This document shows positions 23,164 through 34,765 of a stretch of 64,000 bases of DNA, one piece after another. The translations under genes and the position numbers were made by a program. The stretch is from NCBI GenBank assembly GCA_910591455.2, contig OU342806.1, positions 9,809,926 to 9,873,925 on the forward strand. Direction: 5' to 3'. The notes beneath the pieces are model-generated. The model made no database searches and was not told where the DNA came from. It was given only the letters and a program-made list of their open reading frames with translations. Source of the stretch: Pholis gunnellus. Its lineage: Eukaryota; Chordata; Actinopteri; Perciformes; Pholidae. How positions within the stretch are numbered: position 1 is the stretch's first letter; every line of letters begins with the position of its first letter.

Positions 23164-25885
23164 ACCACCTGAGGAGTTTCCAGCAGTGCAAGCTGAGTCC
23201 AATCTCTGCCTGCCAGCTGCAACCCCCGGGCAGTGCAGCAACATGGAGCTGGGGTCATAATGACACCTCCTCACTCACTCCTAAAAATGGAATCTGTCAG
23301 GTGCTGAAACTTGTCATGGTGGCACATTGTAAACAAAGCATGTTTTTATATTTTAACTTATTTCCATGAAATAATTAGCTCAAGACAATCTATACAAATA
23401 TCACATAATGGAAAGAGATCTTCAGCTATATGAAAATATGAATGTATTCATGTTAGAATCAGGCATGGTTATTGTTCAAAGCGCAGGCAGACTGCTTGTC
23501 ACATATACCAGTATGTCACCATAAATCCCCATATAATAATCATTAAACACTGTTTAGACCTACATCATGCATGTGTAAAGTACTTCTACAATTTACTCTC
23601 TTCATGTTTTCACCCAAGAGTCTAATATGCTGATGTGTAATTATGTGACAGAATGCACATGTCAGGGATTCAGTGATTAAAGGGTTATTAAAATGCTTAC
23701 AAGATTTAAGTGAGCTGAGGGAGCTGCTGAGAAAATGTTTTCAGATAAGAACACAAAATTATCAAAACAAAATGAAATGTGCCAAAACATTTGACTGTGC
23801 ATTGAGAAACAGACTTTACAGCTGCCATGAATGTTTACAACAAAAAATCCATGGTTTCAACCATTTACAGGGATCTCAGCATTAACAATCACAATATATT
23901 TTAAGAAAAAGGGAATAAAAAATGTTCAATGAAGGAAGAAGAATCTTGTATAATACTTTAAATAATGATGCCAACGACCCAGCTGCCAAAACAATAAGAA
24001 AAAATAGCTTCAAATAATGACTTGTCAGGATTTGTATGAGGAAATGAGACAGAAATAGCTCTGCTATAAAGAAAAAAAGGCGTGCCTATTTTTAGCCTGT
24101 CCTCTAATCCTTTGTCTAATTTTAGTTAAGAATTACTCTTGCTGGCTGCCCAGACAGGTCGCATCCATCTGCACAAGGGTGTTGTAAAAATTACAGGAAC
24201 AACTCCGGCATCCATATTGAAACAGGATTCACACACACAAAACTGCTTAGTCACATCATTTTGTTCATTTAGAGGTCAGTTTGAGTCACTAGATAAAAGG
24301 AAAGTTTGAGATATTTTGGGATCTATGATGCCATTCTAAAACACACCAGTGACAAAGCTGTCATTGACTTGATGAGCTGTTTCACCTTCGCTGTACCCCA
24401 AGTCGATGATACGCCTTCGGTCCAGCGTTCAGGACACAAGCAAACACTTTGCCATTTAACCTCAAGATTTATGGGCAAAGTATTTCACTCTTAAATGGCC
24501 ATTTGCAATTAGAGCGATCGTGTCTGTTCTGTTCTCCTACCCCACACAGGACTGCTCTGTGGGTCACTGAGAAAGGTTTTGGGGTTTAGTAAATGAAATG
24601 AAGTACATTGCAGTTAAACAACATGACCTTTAGATATGACAGTGTTTTTACTGTACTGCACTCGTACTTCAAGTCACTCAATTTTACAAAACAAGCAAAG
24701 GGTGAGAAGAGGGGCTGCTGGTATACAAATACATTCTAAAAATAAAACACTGATTGCAGTTCTGTATGTGTTTATGTACTTATGTCATTTGGTGGCTTCT
24801 TCACACTACGTATGTGGGTGTGACCAAAGGACTTCAGCGAGAAAAATGAAAGTGATTATTGATATGAGCTTAAGGATGAGTGCTGACCAATACATTGTGA
24901 AACTGTGGGGATCTCTAAAAACTACTTACATTAAACCTGTATCAGTCAACATTTTGATTGAAGGTTTGCTTGCAATTTTCAATACACAACCCTCCACTCA
25001 TTCCCAAAATTCATAACAAATATATGTATAACAAATGATAATAGCAAGGAAAGCACAGAATCAAATTTGTTTGAAGGAACAAGAAGGAGGTCACTCACAA
25101 AGGCAGCAAAACAAACCAACTCTAAACCACGGAGTGAATCAACGGGCTCAAGAACGAGCGACTGCTAGAACACTGTTTAGCCTGCTCCGCATGGTACCTT
25201 CCTACTGCAGCTAAGCTAACGATGGACCATTCGTCTATACGTAAAAATAGGAAAGCTATTTCTGGGGGGCTGATTAATGTTCAGCAGGTCTCTACTCCAT
25301 CTTTTATCACAAGAAGCTGTGCAGAGTTCATTTGCAGTGACAATGACATTAACTACTGAAGGTAAGGTAAATGAGAATATTCATTGAATTGATGATCTTC
25401 TGCCACTAGTTTTATCAAATGGACTGGTGCGAACCTCACAAACCAGATCAACATTTCACGTTAGCAGCTGTCCATCTCCAATCACACACAGTTTCTTTTG
25501 TTTTTACTCAAACAGGAGAGGTGGTGAGCTGTCAGATTAGAGCTGGGAGGACTCGGGAATGGCTGGGACATTTTCATTATCAAATAATCTGATGATTGTT
25601 TTCTCAATTAATCCATTAATCATTCTACAAAACGTCATAGTACAATGGAAAGATGCCAATATAATCCAGAGTTTAACATAACGTAATCAGATTACTTCTG
25701 TCCGACCAACAGTCTGAAAGGTATTCAGTTTACTATCATACATGACAAAGAGAATCAGCAAACACTCACATCACACAACACAGTGAACTAGTGAATGTTT
25801 TGCATGTTTGTTTGAAAATGGCTGAAACTGTTATGCGATTATCAAAATAGTTGCTGATTAATTTTGAAACAAGTTACCTGAAAAT

Positions 25886-26392
25886 GCAGAATCAGAATCA
25901 GAATCAGCTTTAATTGCATGTATTGGTACGCATACAAGGAATTTGACTCCGGTTTTTCCATTGTTTTCAATTTACATACACAGAATATATAAACAAACAA
26001 ACAAACAAGGACAACAAAGTAGAACAGAGAACAGTAGAACATATAAATACAAAAGTATATCTATGAACATAAAAAACAACAACAATGACAATGAAATGGA
26101 AGTAATAGTGTAAAATGGAGGTAACGGTGCAGTATGACTGATTAAGTGTTCGTCAAAGTGACGGCCAGTGGAAAGAAGCTGTTCCTGTGTCTGGAGGTTT
26201 TGGCGTACAGTGCTCTGTAGCGCCTCCCAGAGGGGAGGAGTTGGAAGTGGTTGTGTCCAGGGTGTGATGGGTCTGCAGTGATGTTTCCTGCCCGTTTCCT
26301 TACTCTGGAGATGTACAAGTCCTGTATGGAGGGCAGGCTGGCACCAATGATTCTCTCTAGAGAAGGTGCCTTTAAGTTAAGGTTATACAACT
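25886..26392 (-). mobile_element. 5'-truncated non-LTR retrotransposon (LINE) 3' end
   Basis: On the minus strand, 26390-26142 encodes HPGHNHFQLLPSGRRYRA followed by a basic segment ending RNSFFPLAV. This is the characteristic C-terminal tail of the reverse-transcriptase polyprotein of fish CR1/L2-type LINEs. The 3'UTR continues to 25886, ending in tandem TGATTC hexamers (seen as GAATCA on the + strand), typical of such 3' ends. The catalytic domains are missing, so it is a dead fragment. Confidence 0.75.
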
Positions 26393-27627
26393 AGGGCTTG
26401 ATGATACAGCAGCCTGGATCACGACATATGTGGTGAAGTGTCACCTCAGCCAGAAATCAATTGACATCTCCCTCCACTCTAGCCTCCCAGGAGCTGGTTG
26501 TTCCTCCACCCTGCAGTCCCACACTGTCAGAGCAGCACTGAGGATGGTTCATGCCGTATCTGGGAGTCTTTCTAGTGATGGCACACAGAATATAAAGGTG
26601 TAGAATCTCATACAAAAGTGTAAAAGTATCTCTCTCGAAGACATCTAGTGTCTTGTGTGTAGTTCACAGGGGCCTCTCAGTCATTGTGAAGTGATACCGC
26701 AGGGTGAGATGGAACAGCAGGTGATTTGGAGCCGTCATCAGACAGATTTACACTTTGGACAATAACGATAATAATAGCATCCACATGATCTGTCGCTGCG
26801 CACAACATTCTCTGTCAAGGTCCAGATACATTGAGTGTGATTGTCAGATTAGTGGTTTCATTTCATGTCATCTTCAAACATTAGATTGCCAACTTTTAAG
26901 TTCACTCAAAGAACAACACTGCCAGCAGTTGATTTAGTTAGTTTGATTGCAATGTCATTTGAGCAGTATGTCTTTTCTTGTGCTCTTCGATGTGTCTTTA
27001 TTTTTGCAAGTTGAATGAATTATGGTGTTTTATGAAACGTTTTGAAGCTGAATACTGTAATATTTGCATAAGTATGATATTCACACTGAGCATTTAGTGA
27101 ATTTATATCTATAATCAATGTCAAGTCAAAAAATATATTTGGAAGGTACATTTACTCTAGTTTCTCACATGAAAAGGCAACATTTGTTCAACTCCCAAAG
27201 AATTTAGCAAAACAGACAATACGTACGTTACTCATTGAATGCTGGTGGCGAATGTCATCTCCTCAGGAAACTGTGAAGAAGTCTGATGATAAGTGTCAAC
27301 ACCGACATAATGTCCTTTAACACAAAAGCTCTGATAATCTGTTATCCTGAACTTAAAAACTTGGAAACAAATGAGCTTCAGCAAGAGTCTGTTAAGCTTT
27401 TGGCATGTTTTAATCAACAGTTGTATCAATTAGTATCACATTTAAATATTAACAGCATATGATCTGTTTTTTTTAATGTATTAACAAAATAATGAGGCAC
27501 TTCTTTTACTTTTTTCAGTCAGTTGGGAGTTATTAACTGATTACTGAACATATACAAATATACTAAATATGCACATTAATGCATAACTCTAACACAACAT
27601 CCATCCCTCTCTTATGCTGTCTTTGAA

Positions 27628-27730
<103 letters not shown>

Positions 27731-28035
27731 TCTTGTTTTCCCCCTTTGCTGGGTCCGAACTTTTTTCACCCAAATGTGGGGTCCACCCTTTCCAGTGGCC
27801 CTACACCTCCGTAAAAAATCAGGTAAGATAAAAAAAAAATCTATTTAATTATCATCTATTTAATATATCAAAATTCGAAACTTTTTTTCTTATGTTAGTG
27901 TTTTACCCACTTTGTGGGGCTCTGTTTCTAGCATTCACAACTTGTGAGGCCCTTTTACACACACACACACACACATTTCAAGTTTTTATATCTTAGCAGG
28001 ACACACATTTCTAGTTTTTATATCTTAGCAAGCCA

Positions 28036-29690
28036 CAGTGTGAATATCATATGGCAATAATGGTTTCCATGTTTTTTTTCTTGCCTACCAAAGACATTGT
28101 AGGACTAGATCTCATTGTAACCAAAAATCATCATTAGGAAGACGGGGCAGTAACATTGCATTCATATAATGACCTCCTGCTCAACACTTCCCAGGCCTGG
28201 GAGACTTTTCCAAATCAATGAGCTCTTAAATCCTATTTGGGTCAAAATTGTTCTTTCTAACCATCAGTAATATTTTACAAAAAACATTGCATAAAATAAA
28301 CTCTTTAAAACATGCTTAGTTTTCATTGAGCATGACTTTATTTATACAGAAGTGCAGTTCCATATATAAAAAAGCATTAAGCTTTAAGTGAAGTGAAAAA
28401 GATCAAATTAGATCTTTGCAAGAACAGACAAAATATATTTGTACTGCACTTAAATATGAGACGACATATATCAGAGGATTTATATATTTTATTGTTTGTA
28501 TGAACAATTTTTTATAACATATTTTGTCCATCTAAAAACATGAAGGCAACACTTTTACTTTAACTATGAGAAACACTATTTTATTTTGATTAGAATGAAA
28601 CTAATTTCAAAAAACAGAACAAAAACGGAACAAAAGATTCAAAATACTTGACATCGGATGAACTGAACCTAATGATTCATACATTTTGAAATATAATATA
28701 ACCGACTAAACAACAGCTTACACTATCTGGAGATTTAATGTATGTGTCAAAAATGAATAACTCCATGAGCAAGTTGCCAAAGAAATTACTTTTACCTTTT
28801 TAGCATTGCTCAACTCAAGCCAGTCAACATAAGGACACACACAAGGACACAATTGGTCAATCGCTGTGTGGAATTGTTGGACGCAGGATCCGAAATCAGC
28901 TAGAAAAGAGGAGGTTTCAATCATCCAATGACGTCTTTGTTTGAAGCATTCTGACACCGTTAGTCGAATGCAGGTTTAAAGCTACATGTGCATGGTCAAT
29001 CTTGCACTCTATCCATTAACTTAACATTTTACTTGATTAAAGGACAGCTTTTGGCAGAAGTAAATCGTCCATGTTTGATCCACGAGTTTCCCTTTTCCTG
29101 ATTCCAACTTGGCAGCGGAGGTGACTGGTATTTCCAAGTCACGACATATGTTTATGTTCGTCAACAGAGTGATCTAAAGATCTGCAGCGTGAAGATGAAC
29201 TATTCAATATGACCCTCACACAACGGACAGCCAAGGCGCTCATCACGTAACACTGGCATATTAAGTTTGCATTAAGCGTTTGTGTTGGACACAAAAGTAG
29301 AGCACAAACCGTTAGTTTAAGCAGTTGCTTGTTGGTTTAAGCAATAAGTACGAAGCAGATATTGTGACCATTAAAAGAAAAAAATGGTACTCATTGTGTC
29401 TGGATATGCTGTGCTTAATGGGCTTAGATAGGACGTGAGAGGATTGCAAGCAATAATACTAACGGGTTCTGAGGTTTAATTTCATTGATGATATCACCTT
29501 GGTGGCCTGAGCCTCAGCCGTTAGCCCTTTGAGAAAGGAATGACCTGTACTGGAGGTGAGGCAGAGACTATGTTTTTGTTTATGTTGTTGTTTATGTTTA
29601 TGTTTTTGTTTTATATTGAGAGTCTATGTTTTATTCGAATTATCCCATTTTTGTCTCATTGTCCCGGGGCACTGAGAGCTGGTCTAAATT
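28036..29690. other. Spacer without recognised features
   Basis: AT-rich sequence with no credible coding frame, RNA gene or repeat that I can name. Confidence 0.5.
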
Positions 29691-29693
29691 CCA

Positions 29694-29724
29694 CTCTACC
29701 CAATGACCCCCTCATTGGGTAGAG
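29694..29724. repeat. Perfect 13-bp inverted repeat (hairpin)
   Basis: CTCTACCCAATGA (29694-29706) and TCATTGGGTAGAG (29712-29724) are exact reverse complements around five C residues. The right arm is the start of the 818-bp duplicated unit, so the left arm looks like a short inverted copy of the unit's edge. Confidence 0.9.
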
Positions 29725-30528
29725 GGGGTCGTCCGGTAACCGCAAGGGTGGCGGTTTCATCCTTGGCTGCTACATGTCCTGTGCCGAAGTATACCTGAGC
29801 AAGACACTAAACCCAGCCCACTGCTCCCAATATGCTAGGGATTGGTTAAATGCAGAGCTTGAACTTCATATGTATATAATGACGACTATAATACATTTAA
29901 TTTCATTATATTTTTTAAATAAAGATGTCTACATTTCCCTTTCTCTCCTGTAAGCTAAGCTCTTTTTTATTCTACTAAGTTAATAATCAATGTGAACAAT
30001 TTGATATTCAAGGAGGGATTTGGTAATCCTAAAATCAGTCTGGTGGCACCAAACATCCTGAGCCAAATAACAAAAAGTGGTAGCAGTCAAAGTCTATTCT
30101 GAATCCAAAGTTACAGGTCAGATATGCTACTGGTTTACACGACAGGAGTTTGGTGCAAGTATCTTACCACAGCATCCTACATCAGACCCACGGGAAGCTT
30201 TACGTGAGCTCTGAGGCAGACTGGCACAAAGACTTCCTGCCCCCAGGTAGCACTGAAAACTGGCCGACCATCTTTACACTCTGCTGACGGCAGCCTGCGG
30301 CTTGCCCCACCCAGCGAAGTAAGCCACACAGTGACCTATCATTGGCAGGACTCAAGAGCGCGACTGAGTCTTCCCCCCAGTTCAAACACTCACCGTCAGC
30401 ATTGGCTCCGGGAAGCCAGCTACTACCTGTGGGCAGTTCTGAAAATATGCTGCGGCCTACCTCAGAGCTATCCAGCTGTCCTCTGTGGAGTTGTTTTTTT
30501 TCCATACTATACAACATTTCTACAACTG
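29711..30528 (+). repeat. Tandem duplication, copy 1 (818 bp)
   Basis: Aligns base for base with 30549-31366 at an offset of 838. I noted only a handful of differences (for example GGGTGGCGG versus GCCGGCGG, and GACGAC versus GACAAC). It begins with a tRNA-like SINE head (29711-29857) containing CATTGGGTAGAGG and AGCAAGACACTAAACCC. Copy 1 is followed by 20 bases (30529-30548) before copy 2. Confidence 0.95.
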
Positions 30529-30544
30529 TGTGATTATAAATACC

Positions 30545-30695
30545 GTGGCTCATTGGGTAGAGGGGGTCGTCCGGTAACCGCAAGGCCGGCGGTTTCATCC
30601 TTGGCTGCTACATGTCCTGTGCCGAAGTATACCTGAGCAAGACACTAAACCCAGCCCACTGCTCCCAATATGCTAGGGATTGGTTAAATGCAGAG
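30545..30695 (+). mobile_element. tRNA-derived SINE-like head
   Basis: GTGGCTCATTGGGTAGAGG resembles a pol III A box and GGCGGTTTCATCC a decayed B box at tRNA-like spacing. It is followed by the GAGCAAGACACTAAACCC segment common in fish repeats of this kind. The same head opens copy 1 without its first bases. SINE class is inferred from motif spacing and memory. Confidence 0.55.
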
Positions 30696-31366
30696 CTTGA
30701 ATTTCATATGTATATAATGACAACTATAATACATTTAATTTCACTATATTTTTTAAATAAAGATGTCTACATTTCCCTTTCTCTCCTGTAAGCTAAGCTC
30801 TTTTTTATTCTACTAAGTTAATAATCAATGTGAACAATTTGATATTCAAGGAGGGATTTGGTAATCCTAAAATCAGTCTGGTGGCACCAAACATCCTGAG
30901 CCAAATAACAAAAAGTGGTAGCAGTCAAAGTCTATTCTGAATCCAAAGTTACAGGTCAGATATGCTACTGGTTTACACGACAGGAGTTTGGTGCAAGTAT
31001 CTTACCACAGCATCCTACATCAGACCCACGGGAAGCTTTACGTGAGCTCTGAGGCAGACTGGCACAAAGACTTCCTGCCCCCAGGTAGCACTGAAAACTG
31101 GCCGACCATCTTTACACTCTGCTGACGGCAGCCTGCGGCTTGCCCCACCCAGCGAAGTAAGCCACACAGTGACCTATCATTGGCAGGACTCAAGAGCGCG
31201 ACTGAGTCTTCCCCCCAGTTCAAACACTCACCGTCAGCATTGGCTCCGGGAAGCCAGCTACTACCTGTGGGCAGTTCTGAAAATATGCTGCGGCCTACCT
31301 CAGAGCTATCCAGCTGTCCTCTGTGGAGTTGTTTTTTTTCCATACTATACAACATTTCTACAACTG
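30549..31366 (+). repeat. Tandem duplication, copy 2 (818 bp)
   Basis: Second copy of the unit at 29711-30528. Right after it, 31367-31460 is a diverged third version of an internal part of the unit (compare GAGTCTTCCCCACAGTTCGA with GAGTCTTCCCCCCAGTTCAA). The family thus had older partial copies before this duplication. Open frames within both copies are mirrored and look non-coding. Confidence 0.95.
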
Positions 31367-32310
31367 CAGTTGGCAGAGCGCTACCGAGTCTTCCCCACAG
31401 TTCGAACGCTCACCGTCACCTTTGGTTCCGAGAAGCCATGGGCTACTATCCAGAATGTAGTTGTTAACATATACTGCAGGACACTCTTCAAACAGCTCAA
31501 CACAGTGAGCATGAATCTGCTTACATGAAAGGGCAACACCCGACTGTAATAGGTTGAAAAGCCTCAGCCAACTAGCCGGATGATAGACCTTCACGTCAAC
31601 AGGGAGCCCCCCAGGAAGCCTGACCACAGTCAAATAAAATAAAACTGTACTATAAATTATGAGCAGTTGTTTTCCCACGGCCTACTTCAGAGCCTCTGAG
31701 CCTCAGAGCTGTCCGGCTGTCCTCTGTAAAGTTTTGGAAGATACTGAGTTTAATTTGCATATTAACCTGGCTTCATACATAAGATGACACGTCAACATTC
31801 TAATTTATTCGAGTCAGAGAACAGTGCGTGTTCCATCCAGCATTCTATTCTATTCTCAAGGGCAGATAATGTCTTCTTTTATGAATTCACTATTTGCTAG
31901 TCCAGCGTTCACTATGTTTTCCATGGCACAGTTTTCACAAAACTCCACACATTATGACCCGTTAGCAGTAATGAAATAACACTGTATATTACAAATAAAA
32001 TGTGTCTATTGCTTTGCAGAGTCACAAGTCAGAACAAAAGTTTAAGCTGTTGCAAGTAACTCAACAAATTCTCCTTTTAACATTGTTAAGCTGTCTATGT
32101 TTGCAAATTCATATTCAAATGCTAATATATTGCATCCCGTGTACTTGATGGTAACTATAGCAACATCCAATCTCACCTGCTCCTGAGTTTGGGAATTAGT
32201 CAGTTGATGGATTTAAGACCTTAAAACTGTTTTGAACTGAAGTATTTGGTGGTTAATAGTTATTAAGACAAATAATAATAATAAGTCTTTCTATTACCCA
32301 ATTTACATTT

Positions 32311-32620
32311 TACTACTATGACTTTTTTTGACATAATATAGGCCTACTATGACTTTATTCAATATGCTATACTGTGACTTATTTATTACTTTATTCGACA
32401 TGCTAAAGCTAAACTATGACTTTTTTAGCTTGTGAAGTAATTCATATTTTGCTAGCTACAACGTTAGCGAGCAAGCAAGCTAAGGTTAGCCAGCTAGCTG
32501 CAATTTAGCTATGCTGCATGGATTTGGCAAAAACGTTTTGGACATACTTTATATGACTTTTTTCAATATACAATACTTAAACGTTTTAGACATACTGTAA
32601 TATGACTTTTCTTTGACTTG
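32311..32620 (+). repeat. Degenerate minisatellite, TATGACTTTTTT-type unit
   Basis: The motif TATGACTTTTTT, often followed by GACATA or CAATAT, recurs about six times with drift (for example TATGACTTTATTCAATATGC and TATGACTTTTTTCAATATAC). It is interrupted by a TAGC-rich stretch around 32440-32530. This looks like the remains of an old tandem array. Confidence 0.6.
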
Positions 32621-33096
32621 GTCCATATTATTTTGCGACAAAGGATGCTCTGCTTAATATTTCAAATGTAAAAGGTATTGTGGACTCTCATCTTAGTATA
32701 AATATTCATTTTTAATTGAAAGCTTCCTAAAATTCCTCTTTTTGGGGTCCCAGTAAAGGAGGACGATGCTGTAGGATCTCTGAAGTACTTAAACTGCAGG
32801 CTTGCTATCTTAGTGAGTGTGCAGTATGAGAACAACGGAACTGTGACGACTTTGACTAAAAAAATGAATGCTCAAATACAACAAAAAGTATTTCTGTGTG
32901 GTGGAAACCTATCAGCCCAAATATTCCCTTCACCACCAGCATTCATTAATAATATCAGAGTTGTCAGTGTTGTTTTTTTCCTGACTGCTGGTCTCAGGCC
33001 CGTCGCCCGGCAGCACCGTCCTCTCCACCGTAACACCAGCACGCTCGCTGCTGAGGAACACTCCGGCTTCACTGTTCAGACAGGCTGGTAGGCTAC

Positions 33097-33235
<139 letters not shown>

Positions 33236-34629
33236 ACTCTCTACCCGACCCTTCCCTCTAACTGACATTGCGGTGACCCACAAGGAGTCATCTCGGTACA
33301 CCTATCAGTAGTGTTGGGCCAGTCAGGGGCCTGTCTGCTGTGTCGGGGTGCACCCAGCGTCGAGCTCACCATGAGCATTAAGTAGCAATATAAATGGAGA
33401 TTAGGTCCTCCAGTGTAGAGAAGATAAAGTGCAAGAAAACAATATACATTTCCAGATAAGTTGCAATGATAAAGACGCCATGGAAATGACTGTCGGGTAT
33501 ATGCGCTTGTTGAGAGGACATAATCCTTCAGAGGGATTGCCTCTTTTGAGAATTGTGCAGTTATTTTTGATGTGTGTGTCTATTGTTAAAAAGGACTCTA
33601 TACTTGCATACTGTACTGATTGATAAAGAAATGTTTTACTTGAGTTAGCTGCAAACTCACTCAAACGCTGACAGAATTTTCTGCTGGATTTTATAAAAAG
33701 GAAAAGCTCTTTTCTGGTGTTGTCAGGAAGATCATTGTTCACAACCAACAACCCAGAGAGTGTTTAAACATTTTGCCTCAAGCCTGATTCTCTAACTCCA
33801 CAGCACTCCATCTTTAGTATTCTATGAGGAGAGAAAAAGTCAGAGTAGTGAGCTAAATGCAGCGGGGCTGAATAAAGTCCAGTGACTTCCAATGTGAAAC
33901 TTGGATGGTTAAGTTCCATCAGTCAGGAATCCATCAAGATAGAGATCTTTCAGACACACAGGATAAAAAGTTCAACCAACATCAATTCAGACAGCGGTGG
34001 CAAAGTAGCGGTGTGTGGATAGCTCTCTCTTATTGCTGCTGCTGCTGTTTTTCATTACAAACAATGGAGCCACTTACTGTCTGCAAGCACCTTAGACACA
34101 AACACTCATGCAGGCATTTTTCCAAAGGCAACTAACTATTTATCAGCTTTAGTGTCAACAGAATTAGGGCAGCCGTAGTCTATGTAGCCTTTGTCAATTT
34201 GCAATTGCCCTCCAACATAATAGCTACTTTATTTTTACTTTATTTTATTTCCAAGTGTTTTACCCATTTGTGTTTTTTAATACATGTGTTGTTTAGCAAG
34301 TCCTCTGTGAGGGGGTAATGACTTGAGTGTCTTGAGACAACACTGTCAATAGTGTTATTATCAAATGCATTCATTAGCCGTGTGCAACCTCATAACATAA
34401 TAGGGATGTAAAATGTACAATATTCTGCTCTGAAATGTAATGGAATAGACATATAAAGTAGCATGAACTGAATATACATGAATTGGAATAACGAAATTGT
34501 ACTAAAGTACAGTACATGAGTAAATATACTTAGTTACTTTCCACCACTGCATTTTGTCAATATGAAACACACACATCTGTCAGCATTAATAAACTGCATT
34601 GGAAAAAAGTACATGATTTATGAAAATAA

Positions 34630-34765
34630 GTGACTCCACGGTGTGAATGTGTGTTAGACGGTTGACCTGTCGAGGTTTGAAACCGGCCTCTCACACGGTG
34701 TGTGCTCCAGCCCTCTGTGACCCTGCAGGATAAGCAGGTATAGAGAATGGACGGATGAATGGATG
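34630..34765 (+). repeat. Dispersed repeat fragment
   Basis: The ending CCCTGCAGGATAAGCAGGTA, then GAGAATGGACGGATGAATGG, matches the terminal part of a common fish repeat as I remember it, probably the same family as 17477-17696 but its opposite portion. Confidence 0.5.

Larger units (their letters stand above)
16461..25880. other. Gene-poor spacer, left part
   Basis: No coding exon is supported. Open frames are short, lack domains and are not joined by credible splice sites. Recognisable contents are a dispersed-repeat fragment (17477-17696), a short CA tract near 18650, a G run near 21870 and a 21-base C run at 23143-23163. The remainder is AT-rich sequence in which I see nothing specific. 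Confidence 0.55.

Noticed and set aside
30200..31528. Repeated 95-132 codon frames at 30.2-31.5 kb
   Set aside because: They occur in both units of the tandem duplication and on both strands, with no domain; they are by-products of the repeat.
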